This document shows, in pieces, positions 32,675 through 40,405 of a DNA stretch of 64,000 nt. The stretch's first letter is position 1, and every line of letters starts with the position of its first letter. Both the position numbers and the translations under genes were made by a program. The notes below the pieces were generated by a model that was given only the letters and a program-made list of their open reading frames with translations, was not told the origin of the DNA and made no database searches. The DNA is from a virus: positions 1 to 64,000 of the IMG/VR virus record IMGVR_UViG_3300037102_000029, one strand, 5' to 3'.

Positions 32675-32811
32675 TTCTTTTTCCCGAGAAACAGCCAATC
32701 CGCAAGGAGTTTCATCTGTTTTCGTTCTTCGTCTGTGATGTTCGCGAAGTTAACGATGTATGTCGTTACCTCGCCGTCAGGGGACGTATCCTCTTTCATA
32801 CTGATTATCAT
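32671..32811 (-). CDS. Unknown microprotein
   Basis: 46 residues: strand T-T-Y-I-V-N-F-A-N-I, helix E-R-K-Q-M-K-L-L-A-D-W. Overlaps the zinc-finger gene. Confidence 0.5.
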   Translation of the reverse strand: MIISMKEDTSPDGEVTTYIVNFANITDEERKQMKLLADWLFLGKKK

Positions 32812-32964
32812 TTAGTCCTCGGGCCAGCCGTGTTTGTCGTAGTATTGTATCAGATACGCCCCGGATTTAATGACGGCTGCTGCTTTTTCTTGCGTGTCCT
32901 GATCGCCGTTCTCGCCCACGTGTTTTACATCTTCCAGAAAATCCACAAGCTCCATTCTGTTCAT
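32812..32964 (-). CDS. Unknown helical microprotein
   Basis: 50 residues, start overlapping the upstream stop. Helices L-V-D-F-L-E-D-V-K-H and A-A-V-I-K-S-G-A-Y-L. No family. Confidence 0.5.
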   Translation of the reverse strand: MNRMELVDFLEDVKHVGENGDQDTQEKAAAVIKSGAYLIQYYDKHGWPED

Positions 32965-33575
32965 TCAAGTATCACGCTCACTAACTGGCTTAACAATTCA
33001 GGCTGCGCTTCTTTAGTGGTCCCCATAAAGTTGACCTTGCCGCCTGGATATTTCTCTCTCTGCGCTGGATCGTCTGCTATACAGAAAAGGCGCTTGAGAT
33101 ATTCCGCGTTGAACTTCATCGGCGTTCCGGAGCTTTCATAGTCATTTTTTTCTCCGGCAAAAACATTTTTGAACTTGCGAATGTTCCGCTTAAACTCTGG
33201 CGTCTTCTTTATCATAAAGAAATGGATCACTCGTTGTTCGCCGTTCGTGAGCCCTACAAATATCTTGAAGGCTGCCATTTGCTTATACAGCGCACGACCT
33301 AACAACCCTCGCCACATAGGAGCATCATCAATCGGCGCCATTAGTAGTACCCATCCCTCCTTATGCAACTCCATCACGCGATCTTTAAGCATCTGTTCTC
33401 CAAGTTCTTTTTGATACGGTTCCATCGCCATTATCGCTTCAAAATCCTTTTGCGTGGCATCGTCTATGACTACTACGCGACCGCCAAACTGCTTATTCAG
33501 ATACTCAACGTCCTCGGGGAAATAATTCTGTTCGTGAAATATCCCCGCTTCCATTTCAGTTTCAGTTTCACTCAT
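32961..33575 (-). CDS. Unknown protein, 204 residues
   Basis: Start ATG at 33,575 overlaps the upstream stop. Globular alpha/beta look: R-V-V-V-I-D-D-A-T-Q, G-W-V-L-L-M-A-P-I-D-D-A-P, F-K-I-F-V-G-L-T-N-G-E-Q-R-V-I-H-F-F-M. No family recognised. Largest gene in this stretch of microgenes. Confidence 0.65.
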   Translation of the reverse strand: MSETETEMEAGIFHEQNYFPEDVEYLNKQFGGRVVVIDDATQKDFEAIMAMEPYQKELGEQMLKDRVMELHKEGWVLLMAPIDDAPMWRGLLGRALYKQMAAFKIFVGLTNGEQRVIHFFMIKKTPEFKRNIRKFKNVFAGEKNDYESSGTPMKFNAEYLKRLFCIADDPAQREKYPGGKVNFMGTTKEAQPELLSQLVSVILE

Positions 33576-33739
33576 TCTTCCACCTCCAACACGATAATTA
33601 CACCATTCGCCTTGCGTTGAACCTGCCAATCAATCCTAAGTTCAGGATCATACGCAAGTGACTCAGCATCGCCCGCTTGCATTGCGAGGATTCTGCAGAT
33701 TTGCTCGGAGCTTAGCTTTAAAGCGTAAGACTTCTGCAT
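33572..33739 (-). CDS. Unknown small protein
   Basis: 55 residues from ATG at 33,739 in GGTGATCTAATG, the same start arrangement as at 32,391. Helix E-Q-I-C-R-I-L-A-M-Q-A-G-D-A, then strands I-D-W-Q-V-Q and V-I-I-V-L-E-V. Confidence 0.55.
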   Translation of the reverse strand: MQKSYALKLSSEQICRILAMQAGDAESLAYDPELRIDWQVQRKANGVIIVLEVEE

Positions 33740-33831
33740 TAGATCACCAAGAAAACCCATATCAGCCACGCCCAACCCTGGCCGAGCAACCAGCCAACTA
33801 AAGGCCATGGAACCAACTGAGGATAAACCAT
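33739..33831 (-). CDS. Trp-rich membrane micropeptide
   Basis: 30 residues, one hydrophobic helix with five tryptophans (G-W-L-L-G-Q-G-W-A-W-L-I-W). TAA shares its last base with the next ATG. Placement between coupled genes supports translation. Confidence 0.45.
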   Translation of the reverse strand: MVYPQLVPWPLVGWLLGQGWAWLIWVFLVI

Positions 33832-33832
33832 G

Positions 33833-33910
33833 TCAATACCGCCCTTTCATTGCTTCGATTATCTCGTCAAACGCATCCCAATCAGCGACAGTCACGGTGA
33901 TCGTTGGCAT
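33833..33910 (-). CDS. Micropeptide
   Basis: 25 residues, M-P-T-I-T-V-T-V-A-D-W-D-A-F-D-E then a basic end. GTAGG lies just before the ATG. Tentative. Confidence 0.35.
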   Translation of the reverse strand: MPTITVTVADWDAFDEIIEAMKGRY

Positions 33911-33998
33911 TTCCTACATACATATTGAACGATCTGACGGTCCCGATAATCTTCCCGTTACGTTCGACAGTTACACCCGCCGGAACATCCATCTCCAT
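33882..33998 (-). CDS. Micropeptide with good ribosome site
   Basis: 38 residues: V-T-V-E-R-N-G-K-I-I-G-T-V-R-S strands. AAGGAGGCC precedes the ATG at 33,998. Overlaps both neighbours. Confidence 0.45.
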   Translation of the reverse strand: MEMDVPAGVTVERNGKIIGTVRSFNMYVGNANDHRDCR

Positions 33999-34371
33999 CT
34001 TTGGCCTCCTTGATATCAAACGTAGTTATTACATACAGTAGTTTATCGTCACGGTCGCGCACCTCGAGCTGAACATCGTTTTCCAGAAGCTCAAGTTTCA
34101 TCTGATCTGGCACGCTCAGCTCGAAGATCAGCTTTGCTACCTTTGAGGTGATCTGAGCAGTATGCAACTCATCGCGCACAATCTCTCGGATCACCTTTTC
34201 CGCATCCCACGCGCGCTGTGCCAGCTCGCGCTTCATCGACCGCGCCGGCCCGCTATGCTCACTGATGTACGCTATGATCTCCGCGAGTGGTCGCGTAAAA
34301 ACTGGCTCACTCCTCGCTGCCAGATTAAGAATCATCTCTCTGACCTGTTCCAAAATCTCCGTATCGTTCAT
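33958..34371 (-). CDS. Unknown helical protein with Cys tail
   Basis: 137 residues: helical (E-Q-V-R-E-M-I-L-N-L-A, V-I-R-E-I-V-R-D-E-L), then strands and a tail D-G-C-S-G-G-C-N-C that could bind metal. ATGA overlap with the upstream regulator. Confidence 0.6.
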   Translation of the reverse strand: MNDTEILEQVREMILNLAARSEPVFTRPLAEIIAYISEHSGPARSMKRELAQRAWDAEKVIREIVRDELHTAQITSKVAKLIFELSVPDQMKLELLENDVQLEVRDRDDKLLYVITTFDIKEAKDGDGCSGGCNCRT

Positions 34372-34568
34372 AAACTCCTCCCTCGTTCGTTTAAACTAAA
34401 CCGATGGCCCTTGCCGTATTTCGTCGTGATAATAACACCCCGCATCTTGAGACCATGCATAAACTTGTAGATTGAGCTTGTGTTGTAGCCTAACTCCGTC
34501 GCGATCTCAGGAACCGTCACAGGTTCCGTCTTTGTCCGCAGCAAATCCCACACCTCGACCTGGCTCAT
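34368..34568 (-). CDS. Winged-helix regulator
   Basis: 66 residues: V-T-V-P-E-I-A-T-E-L-G-Y-N-T-S-S-I-Y-K-F is an HTH; I-T-T-K-Y-G-K-G-H-R-F-S is the wing. Small archaeal-type regulator. Confidence 0.75.
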   Translation of the reverse strand: MSQVEVWDLLRTKTEPVTVPEIATELGYNTSSIYKFMHGLKMRGVIITTKYGKGHRFSLNERGRSL

Positions 34569-35362
34569 TCTTCTAGCCCCAACTCTTTAGCCATTAGCCC
34601 GAGCATCAGTCGCGCCATCCTCCACGAGGCTGCGTCCTTGATCTTGAAGGGAGATTTACAATACTTGGGGAACAGCACGCAGCCAACAGTATGCGCGTCT
34701 GGAAAGGGCATATACTCCCGCCTTCGTTCTGCGACGCTCTCGGTTATGCTGAAATCAGGCGCCACTGGAATGAACTGGCTTGGCCCCTCCTTCGCCTGCA
34801 CTTCAATCGTCGGCACTTCGTCCGGATAACTTGGGGGACTGTTCTTCTTTGCCTTATAATGTCGCTGCCTCAGATCCGGATACTTTCGGATCACAGCCGA
34901 GTTTATCTGTGCCGGAAAAAGCTTGCCCTCGAATTTGATATTAACTAGCTCGGCCACTTCCTGCCATTGCTTGCCTTGACGTCGTAGGTCAGCCGAAAAA
35001 TCAAGTATCTCGTCACTAATCACCCATTTATCTTTCTTAACTCCTGCCATATTCTTCACCTCCTTACTAATCGTCACTTTCACATGATCGCCTGGTTCAC
35101 AATCATCTTCTATTTCAATTTCAATCATCGGATCGTATGTTTTAGAAACCCAAAATTGACAATACTTAATCTTCTTTTCTATAGATGCAGTGATGTGCTT
35201 ATGGGCACATTCGCTCGGATCGTTCAGGCAGCTTTCACACGTTGGGGCTGCGGTTGCTTCCCAAACTCGTTCGGTGCTGATGTTGCAGAATGAATGGAAT
35301 CTCTTCAGCATGAACTGTGAACAACTAGGACATTGGTATATCTTGCTCAAAATCGCCTCCAT
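34565..35362 (-). CDS. Zinc plus HTH-like protein with internal start
   Basis: 265 residues. N-terminal part has C-P-S-C, C-E-S-C and E-C-A-H zinc ligands. An in-frame ATG at 35,050 is preceded by a strong GGAGGTGAAGAAT, so a shorter 161-residue product starting M-A-G-V-K-K is likely. The latter has D-L-R-R-Q-G-K-Q-W-Q-E-V-A-E-L-V-N, a Myb/SANT- or HTH-like segment. One gene with two products, or two genes fused, cannot be told. Confidence 0.6.
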   Translation of the reverse strand: MEAILSKIYQCPSCSQFMLKRFHSFCNISTERVWEATAAPTCESCLNDPSECAHKHITASIEKKIKYCQFWVSKTYDPMIEIEIEDDCEPGDHVKVTISKEVKNMAGVKKDKWVISDEILDFSADLRRQGKQWQEVAELVNIKFEGKLFPAQINSAVIRKYPDLRQRHYKAKKNSPPSYPDEVPTIEVQAKEGPSQFIPVAPDFSITESVAERRREYMPFPDAHTVGCVLFPKYCKSPFKIKDAASWRMARLMLGLMAKELGLEE

Positions 35363-35676
35363 ATTGGACGATTTTTTATTTTCTCACGCCAGACTTTCGC
35401 GTCTTCAACTACGTCTGGATTCCAGCTTTTAAAGTCCATTAAATGCCCAAGGAACAAATGGTGATTCGCCGGCTTCGTGCAGAGCGTAATTAGATTGCTC
35501 GGATCAAGTGTCAGCTCCTTATACCATTGCGTTGGTCGGATGTGATGGGCCTCGAGGTTCCTTCGTGTATCGCACGCAGCACATCGGTTATGTTCTTTCA
35601 GGTGTTTGCGCCTCAGCTTCTCCCACTTCGGATTCGGAACGGCTATTGACGCAAGGAGAAGCTCATCCGCTTTCAC
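35347..35676 (-). CDS. HNH endonuclease
   Basis: 109 residues: C-A-A-C-D-T-R, L-E-A-H-H-I-R-P-T, S-N-L-I-T-L-C...H-H form a standard HNH core as in terminase-associated HNH proteins, though here it lies in the early block. Confidence 0.8.
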   Translation of the reverse strand: MKADELLLASIAVPNPKWEKLRRKHLKEHNRCAACDTRRNLEAHHIRPTQWYKELTLDPSNLITLCTKPANHHLFLGHLMDFKSWNPDVVEDAKVWREKIKNRPIWRRF

Positions 35677-35942
35677 TCGTCATCTCCTTCCTCCCACGGC
35701 CTCGCTTTGCCATCGTGAATTGCTTCCATAATGTTGACAGGATAACAACAGCGGCTCAAAATATCAGTGTAGTCGCAATCGAAGCACCCCTCTACGACCT
35801 CACGATTCAACGGACACCGAACCTCGTCAGCGAAGTGGTGCGAAATCCCTATCTTGCTATCGTGAATCTCATGCACTCGTCGCGAGACGTAGCACTCTTT
35901 TTGACATTCGATTATCTCTTGGCTATCTCTAAACTCGCTCAT
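35673..35942 (-). CDS. Cysteine-rich protein
   Basis: 89 residues from ATG at 35,942. Cysteines in I-I-E-C-Q-K-E-C, E-V-R-C-P, G-C-F-D-C-D-Y and S-R-C-C-Y-P suggest a metal cluster similar in style to YkgJ-like proteins. Unknown function. Confidence 0.6.
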   Translation of the reverse strand: MSEFRDSQEIIECQKECYVSRRVHEIHDSKIGISHHFADEVRCPLNREVVEGCFDCDYTDILSRCCYPVNIMEAIHDGKARPWEEGDDE

Positions 35943-36340
35943 GGTTTCCACCCATACCAATTCTCTGCCTCTTCCTGATACAAAATCCCTCTTTTAATCT
36001 GTCCGGCAATCTCTCGGTAAGCTTCGGCTTCCCATCCGCGCACTCGCATATGTGCGGGATTGACACAGTTCGGCTTTCCGCAGATCATTCTAATTTGTTT
36101 TGACGGTAAGAACTCATACTCCATGAGATAAAGCAACCGCTTAACCAAAACTAGACGCGGTTTCCCGTCTTCCGTTTCTCCTGGGGCAAGTCGAATGAAC
36201 CTGTTGGTGTTAATCGGTTCCCGCAGCATCCAGTCATTCGGTGTGTAGCATCCGACGGTTCTACTTTTCACTTTGCGAAGAATCCCTTTCCGATGCTCAG
36301 GTGATAATGCTGTCTCGGATAGCTCAAATAGCTTAGTCAT
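35939..36340 (-). CDS. HNH_3-like endonuclease, leaderless gene
   Basis: 133 residues. M-I-C-G-K-P-N-C-V-N-P-A-H-M-R-V is an HNH_3 zinc/active-site half; the first histidine is less clear, so activity is uncertain. Start ATG at 36,340 lies 26-27 bases after the centre of TTTAAATA, so transcription probably begins at the start codon. First gene of a leftward operon. Confidence 0.7.
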   Translation of the reverse strand: MTKLFELSETALSPEHRKGILRKVKSRTVGCYTPNDWMLREPINTNRFIRLAPGETEDGKPRLVLVKRLLYLMEYEFLPSKQIRMICGKPNCVNPAHMRVRGWEAEAYREIAGQIKRGILYQEEAENWYGWKP

Positions 36341-36362
36341 CAAAGGATAGAAGGCGCGAGAA

Positions 36363-36370
36363 TATTTAAA
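36363..36370 (-). promoter_or_regulatory. Archaeal TATA box for the 36,340 operon
   Basis: Minus-strand TTTAAATA, centred 26.5 bases before the A of the ATG; no ribosome site lies between. This is the standard layout for an archaeal leaderless transcript and one of the reasons to assign an archaeal host. Confidence 0.65.
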
Positions 36371-36387
36371 AGTATCGAAATTATTGC

Positions 36388-36491
36388 TAATATATAATCC
36401 AGTCTAGATGAAGTGCCGAGGTAGGAGGAAGCATACTTCCGTCGATACCTTTACGTTAATGAGAGACAATGTAGGCAGGAGAACTATTTTT
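36388..36491 (+). ncRNA. Possible small RNA driven by a TATA box
   Basis: AATATATAATC at 36,389-36,399 predicts a start near 36,419. From there GGTA...TACC (36,420/36,446) encloses GGAAG-CATA-CTTCC, and a T-run (TTTTTT, about 36,486-36,492) could end it. It points away from the leftward promoter and towards the 3' end of the gene at 36,698. No expression evidence. Confidence 0.25.
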
Positions 36492-36697
36492 TAAAATTAA
36501 GTTATAATATCATCCTAGCCGAGCATCCGCACAAATGCACCAAATATATTAGCGAAACTTCTAACACTTTTAAAACTTTTACAAGTTGAACCTTACACTC
36601 ACAAAGAAGAACTGCCAAAGATCAAGAACTTAAAGAGTTGCGTTCAATGCTCGAGGAGCTCATGCTACCTTTTCCTGCTTCGTTCGCATAGAGACGC
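36492..36697. other. AT-rich gap
   Basis: AT-rich stretches near 36,490-36,570 and no frame of useful length. I see nothing more specific. Confidence 0.3.
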
Positions 36698-37372
36698 CTA
36701 CGTTGACCCTACGAGATGTCTAAGTTCTGTGAAGGAGCGCAAGAGCCGGTCTATGATTTCGTCTTGTTTTGCCGAGAAGGCGGTAACTATTTCGGGGATT
36801 TTCAGCGAAAACGAGAGATAGTTATTCCGCGTAGCAGCCACGCCTTGCTCTCCAAGTTGACCATGCCAGAAGAAACGATCCCCCGGCATCACATCGAACC
36901 CGAAAGCCGCACCTTTGAATCGGTGATCTGTCGGTTCCAGGTCCGGATCATCCTTCGGATCGCCATACACAAGGACCTTACGAGTCTCGATGTAGCTCGT
37001 CCACTCTTCAACTTTTAGAACACCAACGCCTTTGACCTTTACACTCATCCCTGCGTCTGCATCCTTCGCAATCATGTTGGCAATATCATTTACCAGCCAG
37101 ACAAGGTGACGATCAAGGCGCACCCTTTCGTTGACCTTGCGATCATAGAACGCCATCTTTTCTGCATCCATCACGCCAGTTGTCTCAAGAATAGCCTGCA
37201 CTTCTTTAAGGTTGCCCGCTTTGCAGGCCGCCGCTAAAGCAAAGCAGTCATTCTCACACAGCGTAACGTTTCCTTCCCGCCTCTGGCGCCTGTAGATACT
37301 TAGGTAAGCATTGAGGTGCTTCTTATTCCGGCGCTGCCATCTCTTGAGGACTTCCGGATTCTTTGACGGCAT
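36698..37372 (-). CDS. Unknown protein, basic N-terminus
   Basis: 224 residues from ATG at 37,372 (GAGGAG ten bases upstream; a GTG three codons earlier is possible). The N-terminus W-Q-R-R-N-K-K-H-L-N-A-Y-L-S-I-Y-R resembles the helical N-terminus of the HNH protein at 30,312. Middle helical, C-terminal strand-rich with G-D-R-F-F-W-H-G. No family. Confidence 0.6.
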   Translation of the reverse strand: MPSKNPEVLKRWQRRNKKHLNAYLSIYRRQRREGNVTLCENDCFALAAACKAGNLKEVQAILETTGVMDAEKMAFYDRKVNERVRLDRHLVWLVNDIANMIAKDADAGMSVKVKGVGVLKVEEWTSYIETRKVLVYGDPKDDPDLEPTDHRFKGAAFGFDVMPGDRFFWHGQLGEQGVAATRNNYLSFSLKIPEIVTAFSAKQDEIIDRLLRSFTELRHLVGST

Positions 37373-37808
37373 GTATTCCACGCTCCTCGTCGGTCTTTAG
37401 GATTTTCCATAAAGCCTCATCGTTTTTGCACTTAGGGCATCTTAGATAAGCCCACTGGCGATATTTAAAACCATCCAACACGTAGCCAGCCTTTGAATCA
37501 CCGTAGTCGTAGGTTTCAAGGTCGCACCCTTCGTACAGCATCCCACAGAAACAACGATCCCGCTTGAGATGCAACATCACATACTCCCGCAGCTCAAGCA
37601 AAGCCACGGCAGCTTTCTTCGGATCGACGATCGTTCGCGGTAAGGATTCTTGCCGTTCCTGTTCTTGATCTGCCTGAATCTTAGCCCAACAGATAGGGCC
37701 AAAACCTCGGATCACACTCTCTGGAACCTTCAGCGCTCGGTGACAACGGCCACAAATCCCCTGCATCATCGGCTGTCCATCGAGTGCAACTTGTCTAATC
37801 GGTATCAT
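37323..37808 (-). CDS. Zinc-binding protein, DUF6011-like start
   Basis: 161 residues. G-I-C-G-R-C-H-R-A-L and G-F-G-P-I-C-W-A-K follow the short zinc finger found near phage replication genes; later C-F-C-G and L-R-C-P-K-C-K-N give a second site. Overlaps the downstream gene by 50 bases. Confidence 0.6.
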   Translation of the reverse strand: MIPIRQVALDGQPMMQGICGRCHRALKVPESVIRGFGPICWAKIQADQEQERQESLPRTIVDPKKAAVALLELREYVMLHLKRDRCFCGMLYEGCDLETYDYGDSKAGYVLDGFKYRQWAYLRCPKCKNDEALWKILKTDEERGIHAVKESGSPQEMAAPE

Positions 37809-38029
37809 TCATTCGCTCCCGCAACGTCTTCATTTTTCGACCTCCGTTTCATTTCGGCGGCTTCCCACGTTTGCATCGCCAGCACCTCAGCAAAGTCATA
37901 CGCTTCAGGTGTAAAATGATCTGGCCACCCCAAGATATGGAACAATGTGCGCCACGCATCGGCAGGTGCGCCTATGTATTCATAGTCGCGTTCAAGTCGA
38001 GCCAGTTGGCCCAATGTAAAGCCTTTCAT
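37805..38029 (-). CDS. Small helical protein
   Basis: 74 residues from ATG at 38,029 (GGGAGGAAAA upstream; an earlier in-frame ATG is four codons away). T-L-G-Q-L-A-R-L-E-R-D-Y-E-Y-I-G-A-P looks HTH-like but is not conclusive. Confidence 0.55.
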   Translation of the reverse strand: MKGFTLGQLARLERDYEYIGAPADAWRTLFHILGWPDHFTPEAYDFAEVLAMQTWEAAEMKRRSKNEDVAGANE

Positions 38030-38145
38030 TTTTCCTCCCATTCATCGCGCCGTTCTTTAAGCCGTTCTTGTATGTCTATCCGTCCGTTTTTCACCGGAGG
38101 CTTCAGAGCATTCAACAGCTCAGACAGTTTAGGAAACATAATCAT
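38026..38145 (-). CDS. Microprotein
   Basis: 39 residues: L-S-E-L-L-N-A-L-K-P-P-V-K then a charged helix. AGGGGATC upstream; four-base overlap with the next gene. Unknown. Confidence 0.45.
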   Translation of the reverse strand: MIMFPKLSELLNALKPPVKNGRIDIQERLKERRDEWEEK

Positions 38146-38321
38146 GATCCCCTCTTGTGTTTCTCATACCAACCGTCACCATAAGCGCCGTCATAAATCT
38201 CCTTTGGACTCTTTGCTTCGCAGCGATGGTTGCACGTTCCGTCGCAGCACTCGCTATAGAAAACCCAATGATGCAGTTTAGTACACCACGTATCGCCGTC
38301 CGGAGCGGGAAGACTGTTCAT
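38142..38321 (-). CDS. Small Cys/His-rich protein
   Basis: 59 residues: W-C-T-K-L-H-H-W, S-E-C-C-D-G-T-C-N-H-R-C are good metal ligands. Overlaps both neighbours by four bases. Confidence 0.55.
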   Translation of the reverse strand: MNSLPAPDGDTWCTKLHHWVFYSECCDGTCNHRCEAKSPKEIYDGAYGDGWYEKHKRGS

Positions 38322-38431
38322 CGTCGCCTCCTTGCCATTCGCTCAGCTAGAATCAAACTCCATCTCGCCTTACGATTAGGAACGGCGCGGTATCTAGCTA
38401 CCGATTTCGCCGCTCTTTTTAGAAAACTCAT
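38318..38431 (-). CDS. Basic microprotein
   Basis: 37 residues, very basic (L-K-R-A-A-K-S-V-A-R-Y-R, ending R-M-A-R-R-R-R), overlapping the next start. Possibly nucleic-acid binding. Confidence 0.45.
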   Translation of the reverse strand: MSFLKRAAKSVARYRAVPNRKARWSLILAERMARRRR

Positions 38432-38435
38432 ACGT

Positions 38436-39011
38436 TCACCCCGTTACTGTGTGCGTAACCTTGTGGCTGACTGTTCCTTTTGCGGTCGTCGTGTCAGTTG
38501 TCGTTGTCTTCGTCGTCACGCCGCCAGACTTCACGCTATCAGTGTGCGTTTGCGTAACGGTGCCTTTGGCGGTCACGCTTGTTCGATCTGAACTCGTTGT
38601 TGTAGTCTTGCTCGCCGCTGGCGTAGAAGTTGAAGTTGAAGTTGAAGTTGAAGACGCAGCCGGAGTCGTCGTTGTTGCTGCGGCCGTTGCTGGCGTTGTA
38701 GTCGTATCTGACTGGTTTCCTTGTGGCCCATAAATAGGTGCGCTAGCCTCAAATGCGGCAGCACTATCAGGTGCTACCGTCGCGTTCGTCACATTCTTTA
38801 TGTTCGGTGTGTTTAGGTTCGGCGGCACGACAGAAGCAGGCGCAGCACCGGCAACATACACCATCGTAGTCGCAGGCGTTCCGTCAGGAATCTGAGCTTG
38901 TGAACTCGCAATCAAATTGCCTAGGATCACAGCGCACGCAAGCAAAGAAAGAAGCGCAAGCAGCGTGAGCTTGCGCCTATCTCGCGGAGTAAGTTCTATC
39001 TGAACTTTCAT
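38436..39011 (-). CDS. Secreted or anchored Thr/Ser-rich protein
   Basis: 191 residues. Basic start R-R-K-L-T, one hydrophobic segment at 15-36, then an extracellular region of low complexity rich in Thr, Ser, Ala (T-S-T-S-T-S-T-S-T-P), a typical target for O-glycosylation. Could alter the host surface, for example to block superinfection (inference). Confidence 0.6.
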   Translation of the reverse strand: MKVQIELTPRDRRKLTLLALLSLLACAVILGNLIASSQAQIPDGTPATTMVYVAGAAPASVVPPNLNTPNIKNVTNATVAPDSAAAFEASAPIYGPQGNQSDTTTTPATAAATTTTPAASSTSTSTSTSTPAASKTTTTSSDRTSVTAKGTVTQTHTDSVKSGGVTTKTTTTDTTTAKGTVSHKVTHTVTG

Positions 39012-39160
39012 TATCGAAGCACCTCGCGGAACTCACCAATACAAACAAGCAGCTCTTTGCCGCCCTCAGTCTCTTTAACCTTAGCCATATCGCAGCTTTC
39101 GCACAAGTCTTCAAGCTCGTAGAACTCAATATTGTCTCGCTTACAAAGATATGTTGTCAT
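39011..39160 (-). CDS. Small zinc-ribbon-like protein
   Basis: 49 residues: L-C-K-R, D-L-C-E-S-C-D-M, L-V-C-I-G. TAATG overlap with the next gene. Unknown. Confidence 0.5.
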   Translation of the reverse strand: MTTYLCKRDNIEFYELEDLCESCDMAKVKETEGGKELLVCIGEFREVLR

Positions 39161-40405
39161 TTAACATCCTCCATCCATCGGGTCTAGCGGCTCGATCCAT
39201 TGGCCGCCGAGACAAAGTTGTTCGCACTCGAAGCCACTCAAATACCAGCCTTCGAGAACATCCTGCATTTCAATCCGGCAATATCCTCTCTGGAATTGCC
39301 GAAGCGCAGCGCCGCACTCTATCAACGCATATAACTGTTTGAACTGGCTTGGGGAATACCCTTTGCGATCTAACAGCACATTCATATCTGAGATCACAGC
39401 GGTTACGTCAGTCTTTGGTGCTTCAAACCGAGGCTCGGCAGAAAACAGAAGATCAAAACCGGCCCGGCATATCAGCTTACGCGGATCATCACCGAGAGAT
39501 GTTTGAGACGTCAATGTGTCAGTTATGATCCTCACCCTCGCCTCGCGCCTCTCGCGATTATCTTCATCAATCGTCGAGTGGATAAACCGCCTGTTTGCTT
39601 GGTCGTCTTTGATCCCCAACACGCTCGAAACCCAAACGGCTCTCGGCCCTTTGACGGTCAGGTTCATAGACTTCTGGCCGCTTGTAGCCTTATGCGTGTA
39701 AGAGCTAAACTCATTCAGTTCAGCAAACGCTTTCAGCGCCGTGAAGGCTTTTGAATCGGCGATCTCAGTGATACAAATTATGCAGTTCTTGAAGTGGTCA
39801 GGGTTCATAGTCCAGCCGTTCTTAACTCCCGGCACCGGAACGCGCATCTCATAATACAAAACCTGCGGCGTGACGGACGAATAAAGAACCACGTTCTTAA
39901 CTGGCAAAATCTTAGCTACGTTCTCAATGAGATCATTCTTGCCGCTGCCTGTCTTGCCGGTCATCGCGAAGTGCAAGAGCGCTGACTTAGAACTGAAGCT
40001 CGCTCGCAATGCTCCGCGAAGCAAAAGTTGTCGCAAGTTACAATCTCCGGCGTGATATTCACCGATGATCTTTGAACAATACTGATGGAATGAACCATTC
40101 ATCAGCATACGGTAAGCCTCGGCATAGATGATCGTTCTATTTCGATCAAGTGATGTGCCGACTAACCGTTCAACTTCGCGGATCGCATACTGTTTGCGCT
40201 GGTCAACGGTTCGCTTTTGCAGCTGCACTTTCTTGAACGGCTCAAAAGCAGCAATCTCGCGGATCAAAGGGTCGGACATCGGTTTCATTGGTTTCGCAAC
40301 CGGCTCAACTATTGGCTTAATTGGTTCGGGCTCAGGCTCATACGGCCCAAAGACTAGCTCTTCCCAAATCTCGCCGTTAATTACTTTCTGTATCGTTTCC
40401 AACAT
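39161..40405 (-). CDS. AAA+ ATPase, possible replication initiator or MCM-like helicase
   Basis: 414 residues from ATG at 40,405 (AGGTGAGGTCA upstream). Walker A T-G-K-T-G-S-G-K-N near residue 150, Walker B-like C-I-I-C-I-T-E-I-A-D near 215, then A-F-A-E-L-N-E-F-S-S-Y-T and a sensor/arginine region N-R-R-F-I-H-S-T. The order recalls MCM-like or phage replication ATPases; no polymerase or primase is visible in the window. Function inferred. Confidence 0.6.
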   Translation of the reverse strand: MLETIQKVINGEIWEELVFGPYEPEPEPIKPIVEPVAKPMKPMSDPLIREIAAFEPFKKVQLQKRTVDQRKQYAIREVERLVGTSLDRNRTIIYAEAYRMLMNGSFHQYCSKIIGEYHAGDCNLRQLLLRGALRASFSSKSALLHFAMTGKTGSGKNDLIENVAKILPVKNVVLYSSVTPQVLYYEMRVPVPGVKNGWTMNPDHFKNCIICITEIADSKAFTALKAFAELNEFSSYTHKATSGQKSMNLTVKGPRAVWVSSVLGIKDDQANRRFIHSTIDEDNRERREARVRIITDTLTSQTSLGDDPRKLICRAGFDLLFSAEPRFEAPKTDVTAVISDMNVLLDRKGYSPSQFKQLYALIECGAALRQFQRGYCRIEMQDVLEGWYLSGFECEQLCLGGQWIEPLDPMDGGC

